In this document: positions 1-10,260 of the stretch, one piece after another | Numbering within the stretch: the stretch's first letter is position 1 | How the letters are laid out: the number at the start of each line of letters is the position of its first letter | Assembly (NCBI RefSeq): GCF_024679095.1 | Contig: NC_066562.1 | Coordinates: 4,791,101-4,855,100 of the forward strand | Source: Eriocheir sinensis | Taxonomy: Eukaryota; Arthropoda; Malacostraca; Decapoda; Varunidae | Direction of reading: 5' to 3' | DNA: 64,000 bases | The notes under the pieces: model-generated | Databases searched by the model: none | Seen by the model: only the letters and a program-made list of their open reading frames with translations | What the model was told of the DNA's origin: nothing | Translations under genes and position numbers: made by a program

Positions 1-92
1 TACAGCTATATATGTAATCAAAGAAGTTTTCCTTTATTTTTCACTTAGTTTTGTTCATCTTACAGACCACTCTTCTGAACTAACATCGGGCT
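1..92. other. Unassigned AT-rich flank
   Basis: No gene is visible. The sequence leads into the degenerate 146 bp array family and contains a stretch similar in wording to the 59.7-60.5 kb repeat (a 'ccactcttctgaac' phrase), so it is probably an old interspersed repeat fragment. Confidence 0.3.
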
Positions 93-100
93 ATGTGAAC

Positions 101-294
101 CAACGTTGCCAGATTGTCGTACTCAGCCGATTATATTTCCCGACTTTCTACCCCAAAGCTGTCTTCTGGGCTCCAATAACGAAACTCATTTATAGTTATC
201 GTTAAAAGAGTTAGATTCTGGTGTGTCTTGGCACTAGTTAGGCGTCAGAAACAGGTAAATACTATGCTCTGAGTATGACAATCTGGCAACAGTG
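101..294. mobile_element. Non-autonomous hAT-like MITE, 194 bp
   Basis: The two ends form a terminal inverted repeat of about 26 bp. The core GTTGCCAGATTGTC is identical in both arms (left arm from 105, right arm ending at 290) and the full 22 bp arms at 105-126 and 269-290 differ at one base. Both outer ends begin with CA. The element is flanked by a perfect 8 bp direct repeat, ATGTGAAC, at 93-100 and 295-302. An 8 bp target duplication together with a CA...GTTGCCAG terminus is typical of the hAT superfamily. There is no coding capacity, so it would have needed an autonomous partner. Assignment to hAT is inference from the ends; the repeat structure is directly visible. Confidence 0.8.
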
Positions 295-302
295 ATGTGA
301 AC

Positions 303-1135
303 TCCCTCTGCACTCTCATTGGGCTATAGTAACTTTTTTCCTAACTATCACTAGGCATTATCAGGTGTTTATATTTTCATTTCTTCTGGTCCTCAAACCC
401 CCATATGAAGCTGTATTGAATGGGACTGGCTTCTGGAAATATTAGGCTACACCATCTCTTTCTCCGAGGCTATATTAACTGCTTTTAACTTTTGCTTGGC
501 TGTATCAACTCTTATTTCCAATCTTCTGTCCCTCAAATCCCCATATCATGAAGTTTCTGTATTGAATGGGACTGGCTTCTGGAAATATTAGGCTACACCA
601 TCTCTTTCTCCGAGGCTATATTAACTGCTTTTAACTTTTGCTTGGCTGTATCAACTCTTATTTCCATTCTTCTGTCCCTCAAATCCCCATATCATGAAGT
701 TTCTGTATTGAATGGGACTGGCTTCTGAAAATACTGGGCTACACCATCTCTTTCCGAGGCTATATTGATTTCTTTTAACATTTGCTTGGCTGTATCAAGT
801 CTTATTTCCATTCTTCTGTCCCTCAAAATCCCCATATCATGAAGTTTCTGTATTGAATGGGACTGGCTTCTTAAAATACTGGGCTACACCGTCTCTTTCT
901 GAGGCTATATTGATTTCTTTTAACATTTGCTTGGCTGTATCAATCCTTATTTCCATTCTTCTGCCCCTCAAACTCCCATATCAAGAAGCATTAGCTGTAT
1001 TGAATCTGCATTGTGTCTGAACTATTGGGCTACACTTTTGCTGAGGCTATGTGAACTTCTTTTAACATTTGCTCAGCTGTATCAACTCTTATTTCCATTC
1101 TTCTGCCCTTCAAATCCCCATATCATGAAGCATTA
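303..1135. repeat. Tandem array, unit about 146 bp
   Basis: The phrase GGGACTGGCTTCT starts at 422, 568, 714 and 859, giving periods of 146, 146 and 145 bp, with a more diverged fifth copy reaching about 1135. Each unit holds 'gaggctatatt', 'ttgcttggctgtatc' and 'atatcatgaag'. The MITE at 101-294 interrupts a related, more degenerate part of the array. Units differ mainly by substitutions and no reading frame is conserved, so this is satellite-like DNA. Confidence 0.85.
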
Positions 1136-1250
1136 GCAGTGTCTGACCGGGCTGTCCGAGTGACGCCCGGCTGCCTGGCTCACAAGGGTGTACCGTAGAG
1201 TGGCTGTGTTACTACCATGTGGCTTATACTCCTTACACGGCACAGAGCCC
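1136..1250. other. Unassigned GC-richer linker
   Basis: This is a short single-copy-looking stretch between two arrays. No open frame, tRNA-like box or terminal repeat is seen. Confidence 0.3.
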
Positions 1251-1700
1251 CCACGGGAAGGGTTAGAAGGCCTCCGCTAGGGCATACAAGGAGGTGAAAT
1301 GCCTCCTCCTGTGAAGTGTGGAAGGGGTTAGAATGCCTCCCACAGTAAGGCTTTAAGGGGTGTGAATGCCTCCTCTTGTAAATGGTTTGAATGCCTCCTC
1401 TTGTAAGGCATAGAAAGGGGGTCTAAGACTATTGTAAGGCATGAAAGGGGTTTAGAATGCCTCCTCTGCAAAACTGGAAAGGGGCTCTGAGGCTTATTGT
1501 AAGGTATTGAAGGGGGCTCTGTAGGCTTAGTGTAAGGCATGGAAGGAGGCTCTAGGGCTTTTGTAAGACAGTGAAGGGGGTTGAATTCCTCGTCCTGTGA
1601 GGCATAGAAGGGATTAGAAGGCTTCCTGTAACATGGTTTAGGTGGCTTATTGTAAGGTGTGGAGGTGTTAGGCTGTGTTAGAGGGACGGATGTTGTGTGT
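1251..1700. repeat. Degenerate minisatellite, unit about 35-40 bp
   Basis: Repeated phrases such as 'gaatgcctcctc' and 'tgtaaggcat' with 'gaagggg' recur about eleven times with variable spacing. Units are strongly diverged, suggesting an old array. No gene is visible. Confidence 0.75.
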
Positions 1701-1729
1701 AGATGAGGATGTTTGTAAATGTCTTAGGT

Positions 1730-2830
1730 AAAAAAATCAATGTTAAAAGCAAAAAAAACTAGCAAGAACAAAATTTAAGGGAGGATTTATATGTTTTAGA
1801 AGTGTTGAAATAGCAAACACTACCAGGGCACAAAAAAAGAATGTTGTAATAAATTAAAAGCGAAGAAAATACCAAGAAGCCAAAAAGATTAAGGAGAGAT
1901 TTAGATGTTTTAGAAACGTTGAAATAGCAAACACTAGCAAAGGAAAGTTGTAATTGTTAAAAGTGGAGAAAATAGCAACATCGCCAAAAAGATTAAGGAG
2001 AGATTTAGATGTTTTAGAAGTGTTGAAATAGCAAACACTAGCAAAGGAAAGTTGTAATTGTTAAAAGTGGAGAAAATAGCAACATCGCCAAAAAGATTAA
2101 GGGAGGACTTAGATGTTTTAGAAGCGTTGAAATAGCAAACACTAGCAAAGGAAAGTTGTAATTGTTAAAAGTGGAGAAAATAGCAACATCGCCAAAAAGA
2201 TTAAGGAGAGATTTAGATGTTTTAGAAGCGTTGAAATAGCAAACACTAGCAGGACACAAAAATGAAGGATGTAATAGTTAAAAGCGAAGAAAATAACATC
2301 ATCGCCAAAAAGATTAAGGGAGGACTTAGATGTTTTAGAAGTGTTGAAATAGCAAACACTAGGAAAGGAAAGTTGTAATTGTTAAAAGTGGAGAAAATAA
2401 CAACATCGCCAAAAAGATTAAGGGAGGACTTAGATGTTTTAGAAGTGTTGAAATAGCAAACACTAGCAGGACACAAAGAGGAAGATTGCAAATGTTAAAA
2501 CTGAAAAAAATAGCAATTCCCCCCAAAATTAAGGAAAATTTAGATGTATTAGAACCAAAAAAAAATAGCAACATCGCCAAAAAGATTAAGGGAGGACTTA
2601 GATGTTTTAGAAGTGTTGAAATAGCAAACACCAGCAGGAAACAAAGAGGAAGATTGCAAATGTTAAAACTGAAAAAAATAGCAACTTCCCCCCAAAATTA
2701 AGGAAAATTTAGATGTATTAGAACCAAAAAAAAATAGCAACATCCCCAAAAAGATTAAGAGAGGATTTAGATGTTTTAGAAGTGTTGAAATAGCAAACAC
2801 TAGCAGGACACAAAGAGGAAAGGATGTAAA
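1730..2830. repeat. Tandem array, unit 104 bp with longer variants
   Basis: The phrase GAAATAGCAAACACTAGC and its variants start at 1921, 2025, 2129, 2233, 2346, 2450, 2618 and 2787. The spacings are 104, 104, 104, 113, 104, 168 and 169 bp. The last two units carry an inserted block with a run of A and 'ttagatgtattagaacc', so a longer higher-order unit has arisen at the right side. Open frames here shift with the indels and are not supported as genes. Confidence 0.9.
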
Positions 2831-3400
2831 TGACTTAGATGAAAAAAAATAATAGCAGAAAAAACTGTGATAAAAAAAGAAGGGAAAGATATAGAAGGTT
2901 TTAGATAAGATAAATATTTGAAAGAGAAACAAAAAAATCATGAAGCAAGAAGGAAAAATATAAATGTGTTTGATAACTTAGTTAAAAAAAATAAAAGCAG
3001 AAAAACTAGTGATATAATAAAGAAGGAAAGATATAGAAGGTTTTAGATAAGATAAATATTTGAAAGAGAAACAAAAAAATCATGAAACAAGAAGGAAAAA
3101 TTTAAATGTGTTTGATGACTTAGTTAAAAAAAATAAAAGCAGAAAAACTAGTGATATAAAAAAGAAAGGAAAGATATAGAAGGTTTTAGATAAGATAAAT
3201 ATTTGAAAGAGAGACAAAAAATAATAGAAAACGAGGAGAACTATAGATGTTTGATGACTTAGTTAAAAAAATTAAAAAAAACTACTGAGAAAAAAAAGGA
3301 AGGAAAGCTGTAGAAATATTTAGATAAGATAAATATTTAAAAGAGAAACATAAAATCATAAAAACAAGAGGGAGAAAATCATATAGACGCTTGTGATGAA
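2831..3400. repeat. Tandem array, unit about 142 bp, A-rich
   Basis: The phrase AGATATAGAAGGTTTTAGAT starts near 2887, 3029 and 3172, and a diverged copy is near 3307. Units carry 'gataaatatttgaaagag' and 'gatgacttagttaaaa'. The array appears to have grown from the right edge of the preceding 104 bp array, because both share the 'ttagatgttttaga' wording. Confidence 0.85.
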
Positions 3401-3634
3401 TTATATATACATTGACGTAGGAATCAAAATCTCGGAAAACAAGAAAATAAAAAGACATACAAGACTCGGATCAAAATGTCAACAGAAGTAAAATTAGTTA
3501 CCTTGACCAAATAGGAAGCATAGGTGAGCGTTCACGTCATAGATAAAATTAGTTCATGTGATTAGAAGAAAAATGCGATGATTGTGATTATCGAAAAGGT
3601 CCCAAAAATGTTGATGTAATGATTGAAAAATATC

Positions 3635-3671
<37 letters not shown>

Positions 3672-5030
3672 AGATTATACAAGAAAGACATAGGTGATTG
3701 TTAAAAGACATGGTAATTGTTGTAGATAAAAAAAATAAATGCAAAAACTTAAAAAAGAAAATATAGACGAGGATTTAAATACTTTAGTTAAAAAATAATA
3801 AAAGCAAAAAAATCATATAGAAGTGTAAAACAAATCTACTAATGTCGAGACTTGATTTTTTTTTATATATATATATGTATTTTGAAAATGGCTTAATGTG
3901 GCACTAAATAATTATGACAGGTTGAAATTGAGGAAACAGGTGCCTAGAATTACATGAAAAGAGAAAAAATTATACATGTGTACTTTGGAAATGGCTTAAA
4001 ATGGCGCTGAATAATTATGACAGGTTGAAATTGAGGAAACAGGTGTCTAGAATTACATGAAAATAAGTCTGGAAAGGAAAGAAAATAAATAGGAAATGCT
4101 CTACAAATCAAAATAAAGTAACTTGTGATATGTATTGAAAAGTGGGTAACTAAACAGAAAAGAGAAAAAAAGACTGACAGTGAAAGAAAATTACGTAAAA
4201 ACAATAGACCAAATGAAAAAATGAAGAAAGAGAAAGAAAAGAAATACTGATGGTTAAAGAAAATTAGGAATGAAACAAAAAGAAAAAAAAATAAATGAAA
4301 TAAAACAAAATAAACAAGAAAAATATGAAAAACGACTTCAAGCGAGAGAAAAAATGAATCCAAAAATAAAGAGAAAAAGCTTAGAAGAATAAAGGAGAAA
4401 AATAGATTAACACTACTCAAAAAAAAAGGAAAAAAATAATTCTGTAAGTGTATTGGCAAGGAAAAGAAGGGTTGAGGAAAAGGAAAAAAAGGAAAATAAA
4501 GAAAGAAAAGATATATATGTTTTATAAGTCTGGTCATGGAGTATGTTTGGCAAGGAGTGGAAGAGTTGCCAGTTTGTACTCGGAAAAAAACAAACACACA
4601 CACACACACTGGGAAGCTGAATTACGGTATATATAAAAAACAAAAAAAATAATAATAATGGTCAAATCAACTAAGTCAATTTTGCAAGTTAATTTTTTAC
4701 CTCAGCTCAAATTTCTAGGTATACTTTTTTTTTTTTGTGGTGTGTGTGTGTGTGTGTGTGTGTTTGTGTGTGCGCATGTGAGTGTGTGTGTAGCCCTAGT
4801 AGATAAAGATTAGGTCTGAGTGATGTATATTTTCTGTGTCGTCTCGCTGCGAAATACTAAAAAAAAAAGAGAGAATATGAATAGTGCATTACTGAAGAGC
4901 AGAATTGGGTGATATATATATATTTTGTATGTAACTTTATTTTGGCCGCGTAACGTTGCATAGCTTTAAGACGCTCACTACATAGATCTCATGGTGCGCT
5001 GGTAGGAGCGAAGGAAGGTGTCGGGAACGG
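3401..5030. repeat. AT-rich low-complexity DNA with an 85 bp duplication
   Basis: No gene is visible. A block at 3877-3959 is repeated at 3978-4062 with about eight differences; both contain 'aattatgacaggttgaaat'. A (TG)n tract lies at 3636-3669 and another at about 4739-4795. From 4063 to 4510 the + strand is very purine-rich, which produces long open frames on the minus strand that are Phe/Ser/Leu strings and not credible proteins. Confidence 0.7.
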
Positions 5031-5925
5031 TCTGAAGCTTGGGGCCGTATAACAGGTCGAATCCGAGAAGTTTTGGGTCCCTACAGAGTTTGATTTAGGG
5101 GCCGTATGATAAGTCGGATCCAAGAAGTTTTGGCCCGTATTACAAATTGGATCCAAGAAGTTTTGGGTCCCTATAGAGTCTGGTTTAGGGGCTGTATGAT
5201 AAGTCAGATCCGAGAAGTTTTGGGTCCCTATAGAGTCTGGGTTAGGGGCTGTATGATAAGTCAGATCCGAGAAGTTTTGGGTCCCTATAGAGTCTGGTTT
5301 AGGGGCCGTATGATGAGTCGGATCCGGAAAGTTTTGGGTCCCTGCAGAGTTTGTTTTAGGGGGCGTAATGCAAGTCGGATCTTAGAAGTTTCGGGTCCCT
5401 GCAGAGTTTGCTTTAGGGGCCGTATAATAAGTCAGATCGAAGAAGTTTTGGGTCCGTACAGAGTTTGGTTTAGGAGCCGTATGATAAGTCGGATCCAAGA
5501 AGTTTTGGGTCCCTATAGAGTGTGGTTTAGGGGCCGTGTTACAAGTCAGATCCAAGAAGTTTCAGGTCCTTATAGAGTTTGGTTTAGGAGCTGGATCCGA
5601 GAGTTTTGGATCCCTGCAGAGTTTGGCTTAAGGGCTGTATTACTAGTCGGATCCAAGAAGTTTCGGGTCCTTATAGAGAGTGGTTTTGGGACTGTATTAC
5701 TAGTCGGATCCAAGAAGTTTCGGGTCCTTATAGAGAGTGGTTTTGGGACTGTATTACTAGTCGGATCCAAGAAGTTTCGGGTCCTTATAGAGAGTGGTTT
5801 TGGGACTGTATTACTAGTCGGATCCAAGAAGTTTCGGGTCCTTGTAGAGAGTGGTTTTGGGACTGTATTACTAGTCGGATCCAAGAAGTTTCGAGTCCCT
5901 ACAGAGTTTGGTATGATTTGATTGA
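5031..5925. repeat. 57 bp tandem array (about 15 copies)
   Basis: GGATCC or its variant AGATCC recurs at 5149, 5206, 5263 and, after more diverged units, at 5649, 5706, 5763, 5820 and 5877, always 57 bp apart. Because 57 is 19 codons and the unit lacks stops in several frames, frames stay open on both strands: 5106-5921 and 5606-5929 on +, 5570-6004 on -. The right-hand five units are nearly identical, so that end was amplified recently. I see no start context, splice sites or protein family and treat it as non-coding. Confidence 0.9.
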
Positions 5926-6010
5926 TTGATAGGTTATTGTTGCAAGTAAACAACAAAGGAGAAGGGAGGAGCATGCCATCCCAGCCCCCAGGCAGTACAT
6001 ACATTCATTC
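5926..6010 (-). mobile_element. Retroelement 3' end with (ATTG)n tail
   Basis: Read on the minus strand, a GC-balanced segment containing 'tcctcccttctcc' and 'ttgttgtttac' is followed by 'gcaacaataac' and a (TCAA)n tail. The same segment and tail occur on the + strand at 18601-18664, and a related tail is at 17180-17262. A shared 3' end with a tetranucleotide tail suggests 5'-truncated copies of one LINE or SINE family. No coding part remains. Confidence 0.6.
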
Positions 6011-6440
6011 ATTCATCGCAATTTTCAATGAGGAAATGACGAGTGTGGCTGCGTTGGTGTTCATCGGCTTTCTGAACCGAGCGCCTCAAATGTAAAAAAA
6101 AGTGTTACGATGTACAGACTGTGATTATACAACTAAGGATACATGTGTAAGTAGCACCAGGAAACTAAAAAGATACAATGGTAGGGTGAAAGTAGCACCA
6201 GGAAACTAAAAAGATACAATGGTAGGGGACAAGTGCTAAAAAAATAAAGGCCTTGGTTTAGTCAAGGGAGTAGACATAAGGAGCTTTTTTTTATTATTGT
6301 TTCCTTTTTTTGTGCCCTTGTGCTGTCTCCTTTGCTGTAAAAAAAAGGGGAAGGGACTGAACATATAACTCTGTAGGGATCTTAAATTTCTCGGCCCTTA
6401 GTCTATTTTTTCAACTTTGTCTGATTTACATAATTCAAAA
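6011..6440. other. Interspersed repeat debris with a 36 bp duplication
   Basis: The block 'gtagcaccaggaaactaaaa' with its continuation is present twice in direct order near 6152 and 6190. At 6298-6345 there is 'gcccttgtgctgtctcc' followed by 'tttgctgtaaaaaaaa'. A close relative of this phrase occurs three times in the 59.7-60.5 kb repeat, so this is a dispersed element, possibly a LINE 3' end. No gene. Confidence 0.5.
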
Positions 6441-6527
6441 AGCTAAAAGCGAATGTAAAACTATAAGAAATGAAAATCCGCTATCATTTTCTTATCACTA
6501 ACTTTGTATATCACTGAAAATTAGAGC

Positions 6528-6572
<45 letters not shown>

Positions 6573-6735
6573 TACACTCATAACTTTTGAGGGATGGAAA
6601 GAAATGTGTCTATAGCTTTATTGTTTGTATGTATGTATGTTTATGTGTATATACTCAATGTGTGTTTAATATGTGTGTGTGTGTGTGTGTGTGTGCGTGT
6701 GTGCGCCATCTCACTGTTGTTAATTGGTGCTGGGA

Positions 6736-6780
<45 letters not shown>

Positions 6781-6973
6781 CAAGGTGTGATGTCATACCT
6801 TCGATTATTATTGCTAGTCCACACCTGTTGCTCCTCCTCCTCCTCCTCCTCCTCCTCCTCTTCCTTTTACTCCCATATTACTTTTCTAAGACCATATTTT
6901 ATCTTTTCTTTTTCCTCTATGATTATTTTGCATTGCCTTTACTATTTGATTCATAATATTGTTTGGTAGGCAC

Positions 6974-7028
<55 letters not shown>

Positions 7029-7429
7029 GTTATTATTGTTGCTACTACTACTACTACTACTACCACTACTACTACAGTCTGAGAGCTTCATTTATCTTAT
7101 TTCTCTATGTTTATTTATTATTTTTCATCTATCTTTTTTTTTTTATTATTATTATTATTCACGGTTCCCCATTTCCCCTTCCATGTCTTTCCTTTCCATT
7201 CCCTTCATTACCCTTATTTCCCATCTCTACCACTACTAAAACCACTTCTACTGCTATTTATTTATGTTCAGCAATGTAAACAGCTATAGAAACGCATCCC
7301 ATTATTGTATTAAGAAATTATTTACTCTGTGTCTATCTGTCGGGAAGAGTGAGAAACATTGTTATATTGCATTGTAACCTTTGTAAAACCTTATAATATC
7401 TTGTTTTATTCAATATGGTTTAGTTATTT
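6441..7429. repeat. Simple-repeat cluster: (ATT)n, (TG)n, (CTC)n, (TTA)n
   Basis: (ATT)n spans about 6529-6571, (TG)n about 6679-6703 and 6738-6779, (CTC)n about 6832-6860 and (TTA)n about 6973-7029 followed by a short (CTA)n. Overlapping short open frames are Cys/Val, Leu or Tyr homopolymer strings from these tracts. No gene is visible. Confidence 0.9.
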
Positions 7430-7645
7430 AAGGGTTGTCTATGTGTGTGTGTGTGTGTGTGTGTTATTTTTCTCCTCCCTAAGCTGTCTGTCCGGAGGGA
7501 AGAGGAATGAGGAACAATATGAAAGCCTATAAATTTGAGCCTCTTGTGTGTGTGTGTGTGTGTGCTTTTTCTCCTCTCAAAGCTGTCTGTCTGGAGGGAA
7601 GAGGAAAGAGGAAAAGTATGAAAGCCTATAAATTTAATCCTCTTA

Positions 7646-7678
<33 letters not shown>

Positions 7679-7745
7679 TTTCTATAGTGTGTTCCTGAAA
7701 TGTGTGTGTGTGTGTGTGTGTGTGTGTACCTCCTCTCATCGTGAC
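7430..7745. repeat. Composite minisatellite: (TG)n plus about 80 bp spacer
   Basis: Four (TG)n tracts alternate with non-repeat spacers. Two spacers are copies of each other: both contain 'aagctgtctgtc', 'ggagggaagagga' and 'tatgaaagcctataaattt'. The whole (TG)n-plus-spacer block has therefore been duplicated. Confidence 0.8.
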
Positions 7746-7990
7746 TCATGTTGGCTAAGTTTTCTTGAACCTTCGCCCCGTGCAAAATTCACCATGCTGC
7801 CACCCGCTTTTATAAATGGACAGGAAAATATAACACTTTGGTAACGCTGCTGTTTTATTGCCATCCTGAGGTAAGGTTTGCGACTTACATCCTCCTCTGA
7901 TAGTGTTTTTTTAATATATTTTCTTACTTATTTATTTATTTTGTTTATTTATATTTTTTTACATCCTCCGATAGTGTTTGTGTTTTGCGT
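7746..7990. other. Unassigned AT-rich stretch
   Basis: No gene or clear repeat is visible. It is mostly T-rich toward its right side. Confidence 0.3.
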
Positions 7991-8490
7991 GTTTATTTCT
8001 TCGACCAGAACTACCTATTCGACCTCCACAGCCTCCTTCTCGACCTCCACAGCCTCCTCCTCGACCTCCACACTCAAGTATATGACCTCTTCAACCTCCA
8101 TAATCTATTCTTCAACCTCTAAAACCTCCTTGAATCTCCACAACCTCATCCTCAACCTCCTCTTTGACCGCTTAAATATTCTTGACCTCCACAACCTCAT
8201 CCTTGACCTCCACACTAGTATTTGACCTCTTTAACCTCCGTGATCTATTCTTTGACCTCCACAACTTGCTCCTTGACCTCTAAAACCTCCTTCTACAACC
8301 TCCACAACCTTATCCTGAACGTCTGACCTCAAATCTATCTCCTCGACCTCCACAACCTCATCCTAGACCTTTTTTTTGTCGTCTTAAATCAATTTCTTCA
8401 ACCTCCAAAACCTCACATAACCTCCTCCTTAATTAACCTCTAAAAACCTCCTTCTTCAACCTCCACAACCTCATCCTCGACATAACTATA
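7991..8490. repeat. CCTCCACAACCTC minisatellite, unit about 24 bp
   Basis: Variants of 'gacctccacaacctcatcct' recur roughly twenty times with spacing near 24 bp. Diverged units carry CTTA, TTAA or CTAA changes. The open frame at 7878-8225 is a Ser/Thr string read through the array and is not a credible protein. Confidence 0.85.
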
Positions 8491-8724
8491 AAATCCGCCA
8501 GTTATAACTTCCTTATTTTAATCACCTTTCAATTTTATCTTTTTCTCTAGTTTTGTTTTATTTCAACTTATTTTTAACTTTTTTTATTTCCTTATATGTA
8601 TTAATCTATTTTCCTTTCTGTGTGCATTTTGGCGGTGTTAATGGTTTGCCTCTGTGTTCTGTGTCCTGTGTTCTTCTTGGGGTTCTTTTTACAGAGGAAT
8701 GAGGTGTAGGCCTATGTGTGTTCT
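8491..8724. other. Unassigned AT-rich stretch
   Basis: No open frame, terminal repeat or array is recognised between the minisatellite and the SINE. Confidence 0.3.
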
Positions 8725-8910
8725 TCGTCTCCGTGGTCTAGTGGTTAGTGTGCCTATCTGTGAATCAGCGGGCCTGAGTTCGAGTCCAGCCATAGAGTGA
8801 GCACCCATCTTCACCATTGGTTCTTCAGTGAGTTGCTTGGTGGTGAGTTATTTATGGGTTTTGATATTGATTTTTTCTTTTCTAATCTTACAAACTGCTT
8901 TCAGATCTGT
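8725..8910 (+). mobile_element. tRNA-derived SINE (short or 3'-diverged)
   Basis: The head has a pol III A-box-like 'gtggtctagtggttag' at about 8742-8757 and, about 38 bp on, a B-box-like 'gagttcgagtcc' at about 8776-8787. This is the layout of a tRNA gene, but the acceptor-stem ends do not pair, so it is not a functional tRNA. The downstream body lacks the GTCCACCCAGC...AATGGGTACC block found in the other two SINEs of the window, so it belongs to a different family or is truncated. Confidence 0.65.
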
Positions 8911-9090
8911 TAATTAATTGCTTCACCTGTCCTTTTTTGTTTGTTTTAAGGGTTACTCAAGAACTATGCTGCGAGTGAGTTAGTATATCATTGTTTCAAC
9001 TCATTATTGTCATTAGCACCATTGTTTTGTTTTGTATGGGATTTATTTGCTGATTTATGTCGTTCATATGCATTTAAGTCTGCATAAGGA
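8911..9090. other. Unassigned AT-rich stretch
   Basis: No gene or repeat is recognised. Confidence 0.25.
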
Positions 9091-10110
9091 TAGAAGAGTA
9101 GGAGAGAGAGGGAAAAGGGAAGAGACGGGGAGAGAGGAAGGAGGAAAGGATGTGAAAGGAAAAAGGGAAAAGGAGAAGGAGAGAGGGGAAGGAGGAAAGG
9201 ATGGGAAAGAAAAAAGGGAAAAAGGGAAGGTAAGAAAGGAAGGAGAGGTGAAAGAAAAAATTGAAAAAGAGAAGGAAAGAAAGGAAGGAGGAAAGCAGGT
9301 GGAAGGAAAACGGGAAGAGGAGAAGGAAAGAAAGGAAGGAGAGAGGTGAGAGAAAAAATGGAAAAAGAGAAGGAAAGAAAGGAAGGAGAGAGAGGAAGGA
9401 GGAAAGGAGGTGAAAGAAAAAAGGGAAAATGTGAAAGGAAGGAGAGAAGAGAAGGAGGAAAGGAGGGGAAAGAAAAAAGGGAAAAAGAGAAGGAGAGAGG
9501 GGAAGGAGGAAAGGAGGGGAAAGAAATAAGGGAAAAGGAGAAGGAGAGAGAGGAAGGAGGAAAGGAGGGGAAAGAAAAAAGGGAAAGAGAAGGAAAGGAA
9601 AAAGGGAAAGAGAAGGAAAGGACGGAGGAAAGGAGGGGAAAGGAAAAAGGGAAAGAGAAGGAAAGGAAGGAAGGAGAGAGGGGAAGGAGGAAAGGAGGGG
9701 AGAGGAAAAAGGGAAAAGGAGAAGGAGAGAGGAAGGAGGAAAGGAGGGGAAAGAAATAAGGGAAAAGGAGGAGAGAGGAAGGAGGAAAGGAGGGGAAAGG
9801 AAAAAGGGAAAGAGAAGGAAAGGAAGGAAGGAAGGAGAGAGGGGAAAGAGAAGGAAAGAAAGGAAGAAGGAAAGGAGGGGAAAGAAAAAAGGGAAAAAGA
9901 TAAGGAGAGAAAGGAAGGAGGAAAGGAAGGGAAAGAAAAAAAGGGAAAAGGAGAAGGAGAGAGAGGAAGGAGGAAAGGAGGGGAAAGAAAAAAGGGAAAA
10001 GGAGAAGGAGGAAAGGAGGGGAAAGGAAAAAGGGAAAGAGAAGGAAAGGAAGGAAGGAGAGAGGGTAAGGAGGAAAGGAGGGGAAAAAAGGGAAAAAGGG
10101 AAGGAGGAAT
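9091..10110. repeat. 1 kb polypurine tandem array (about 48 bp unit)
   Basis: The + strand is almost purely A and G for about 1 kb. Variants of 'aaggaggaaaggaggggaaa' recur with spacing near 45-50 bp. The tract gives Lys/Glu-rich frames on + (9032-9349, 9346-9759) and a 356-codon Phe/Ser/Leu frame on - (9074-10144); these are compositional artefacts. Such mirror-rich purine tracts can in principle form H-DNA triplexes. Confidence 0.9.
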
Positions 10111-10260
10111 GCTGTTGCTGTGTAGGCCTACGTATCATTTGCATATATGTTTTTCTTTCATTTTTTTCCTCCCTCCCTCCACACCGTAGAACAATATATT
10201 AGGCTTCTCTTTTTTTTCATCTTTCTACTTCGAATTATATAATACATTACCGCATTTTCC
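10111..10260. other. Transition into the 45 bp array
   Basis: T-rich sequence containing the first diverged 'acaatatattaggct' phrases of the following array. Confidence 0.5.

Noticed and set aside
5106..5921. 271-codon frame as a novel repeat protein
   Set aside because: The 57 bp period explains openness in several frames on both strands; the frame has no independent support.
9074..10144. 356-codon minus-strand frame
   Set aside because: It is Phe/Ser/Leu/Pro only and exactly covers a polypurine minisatellite; composition, not coding, keeps it open.
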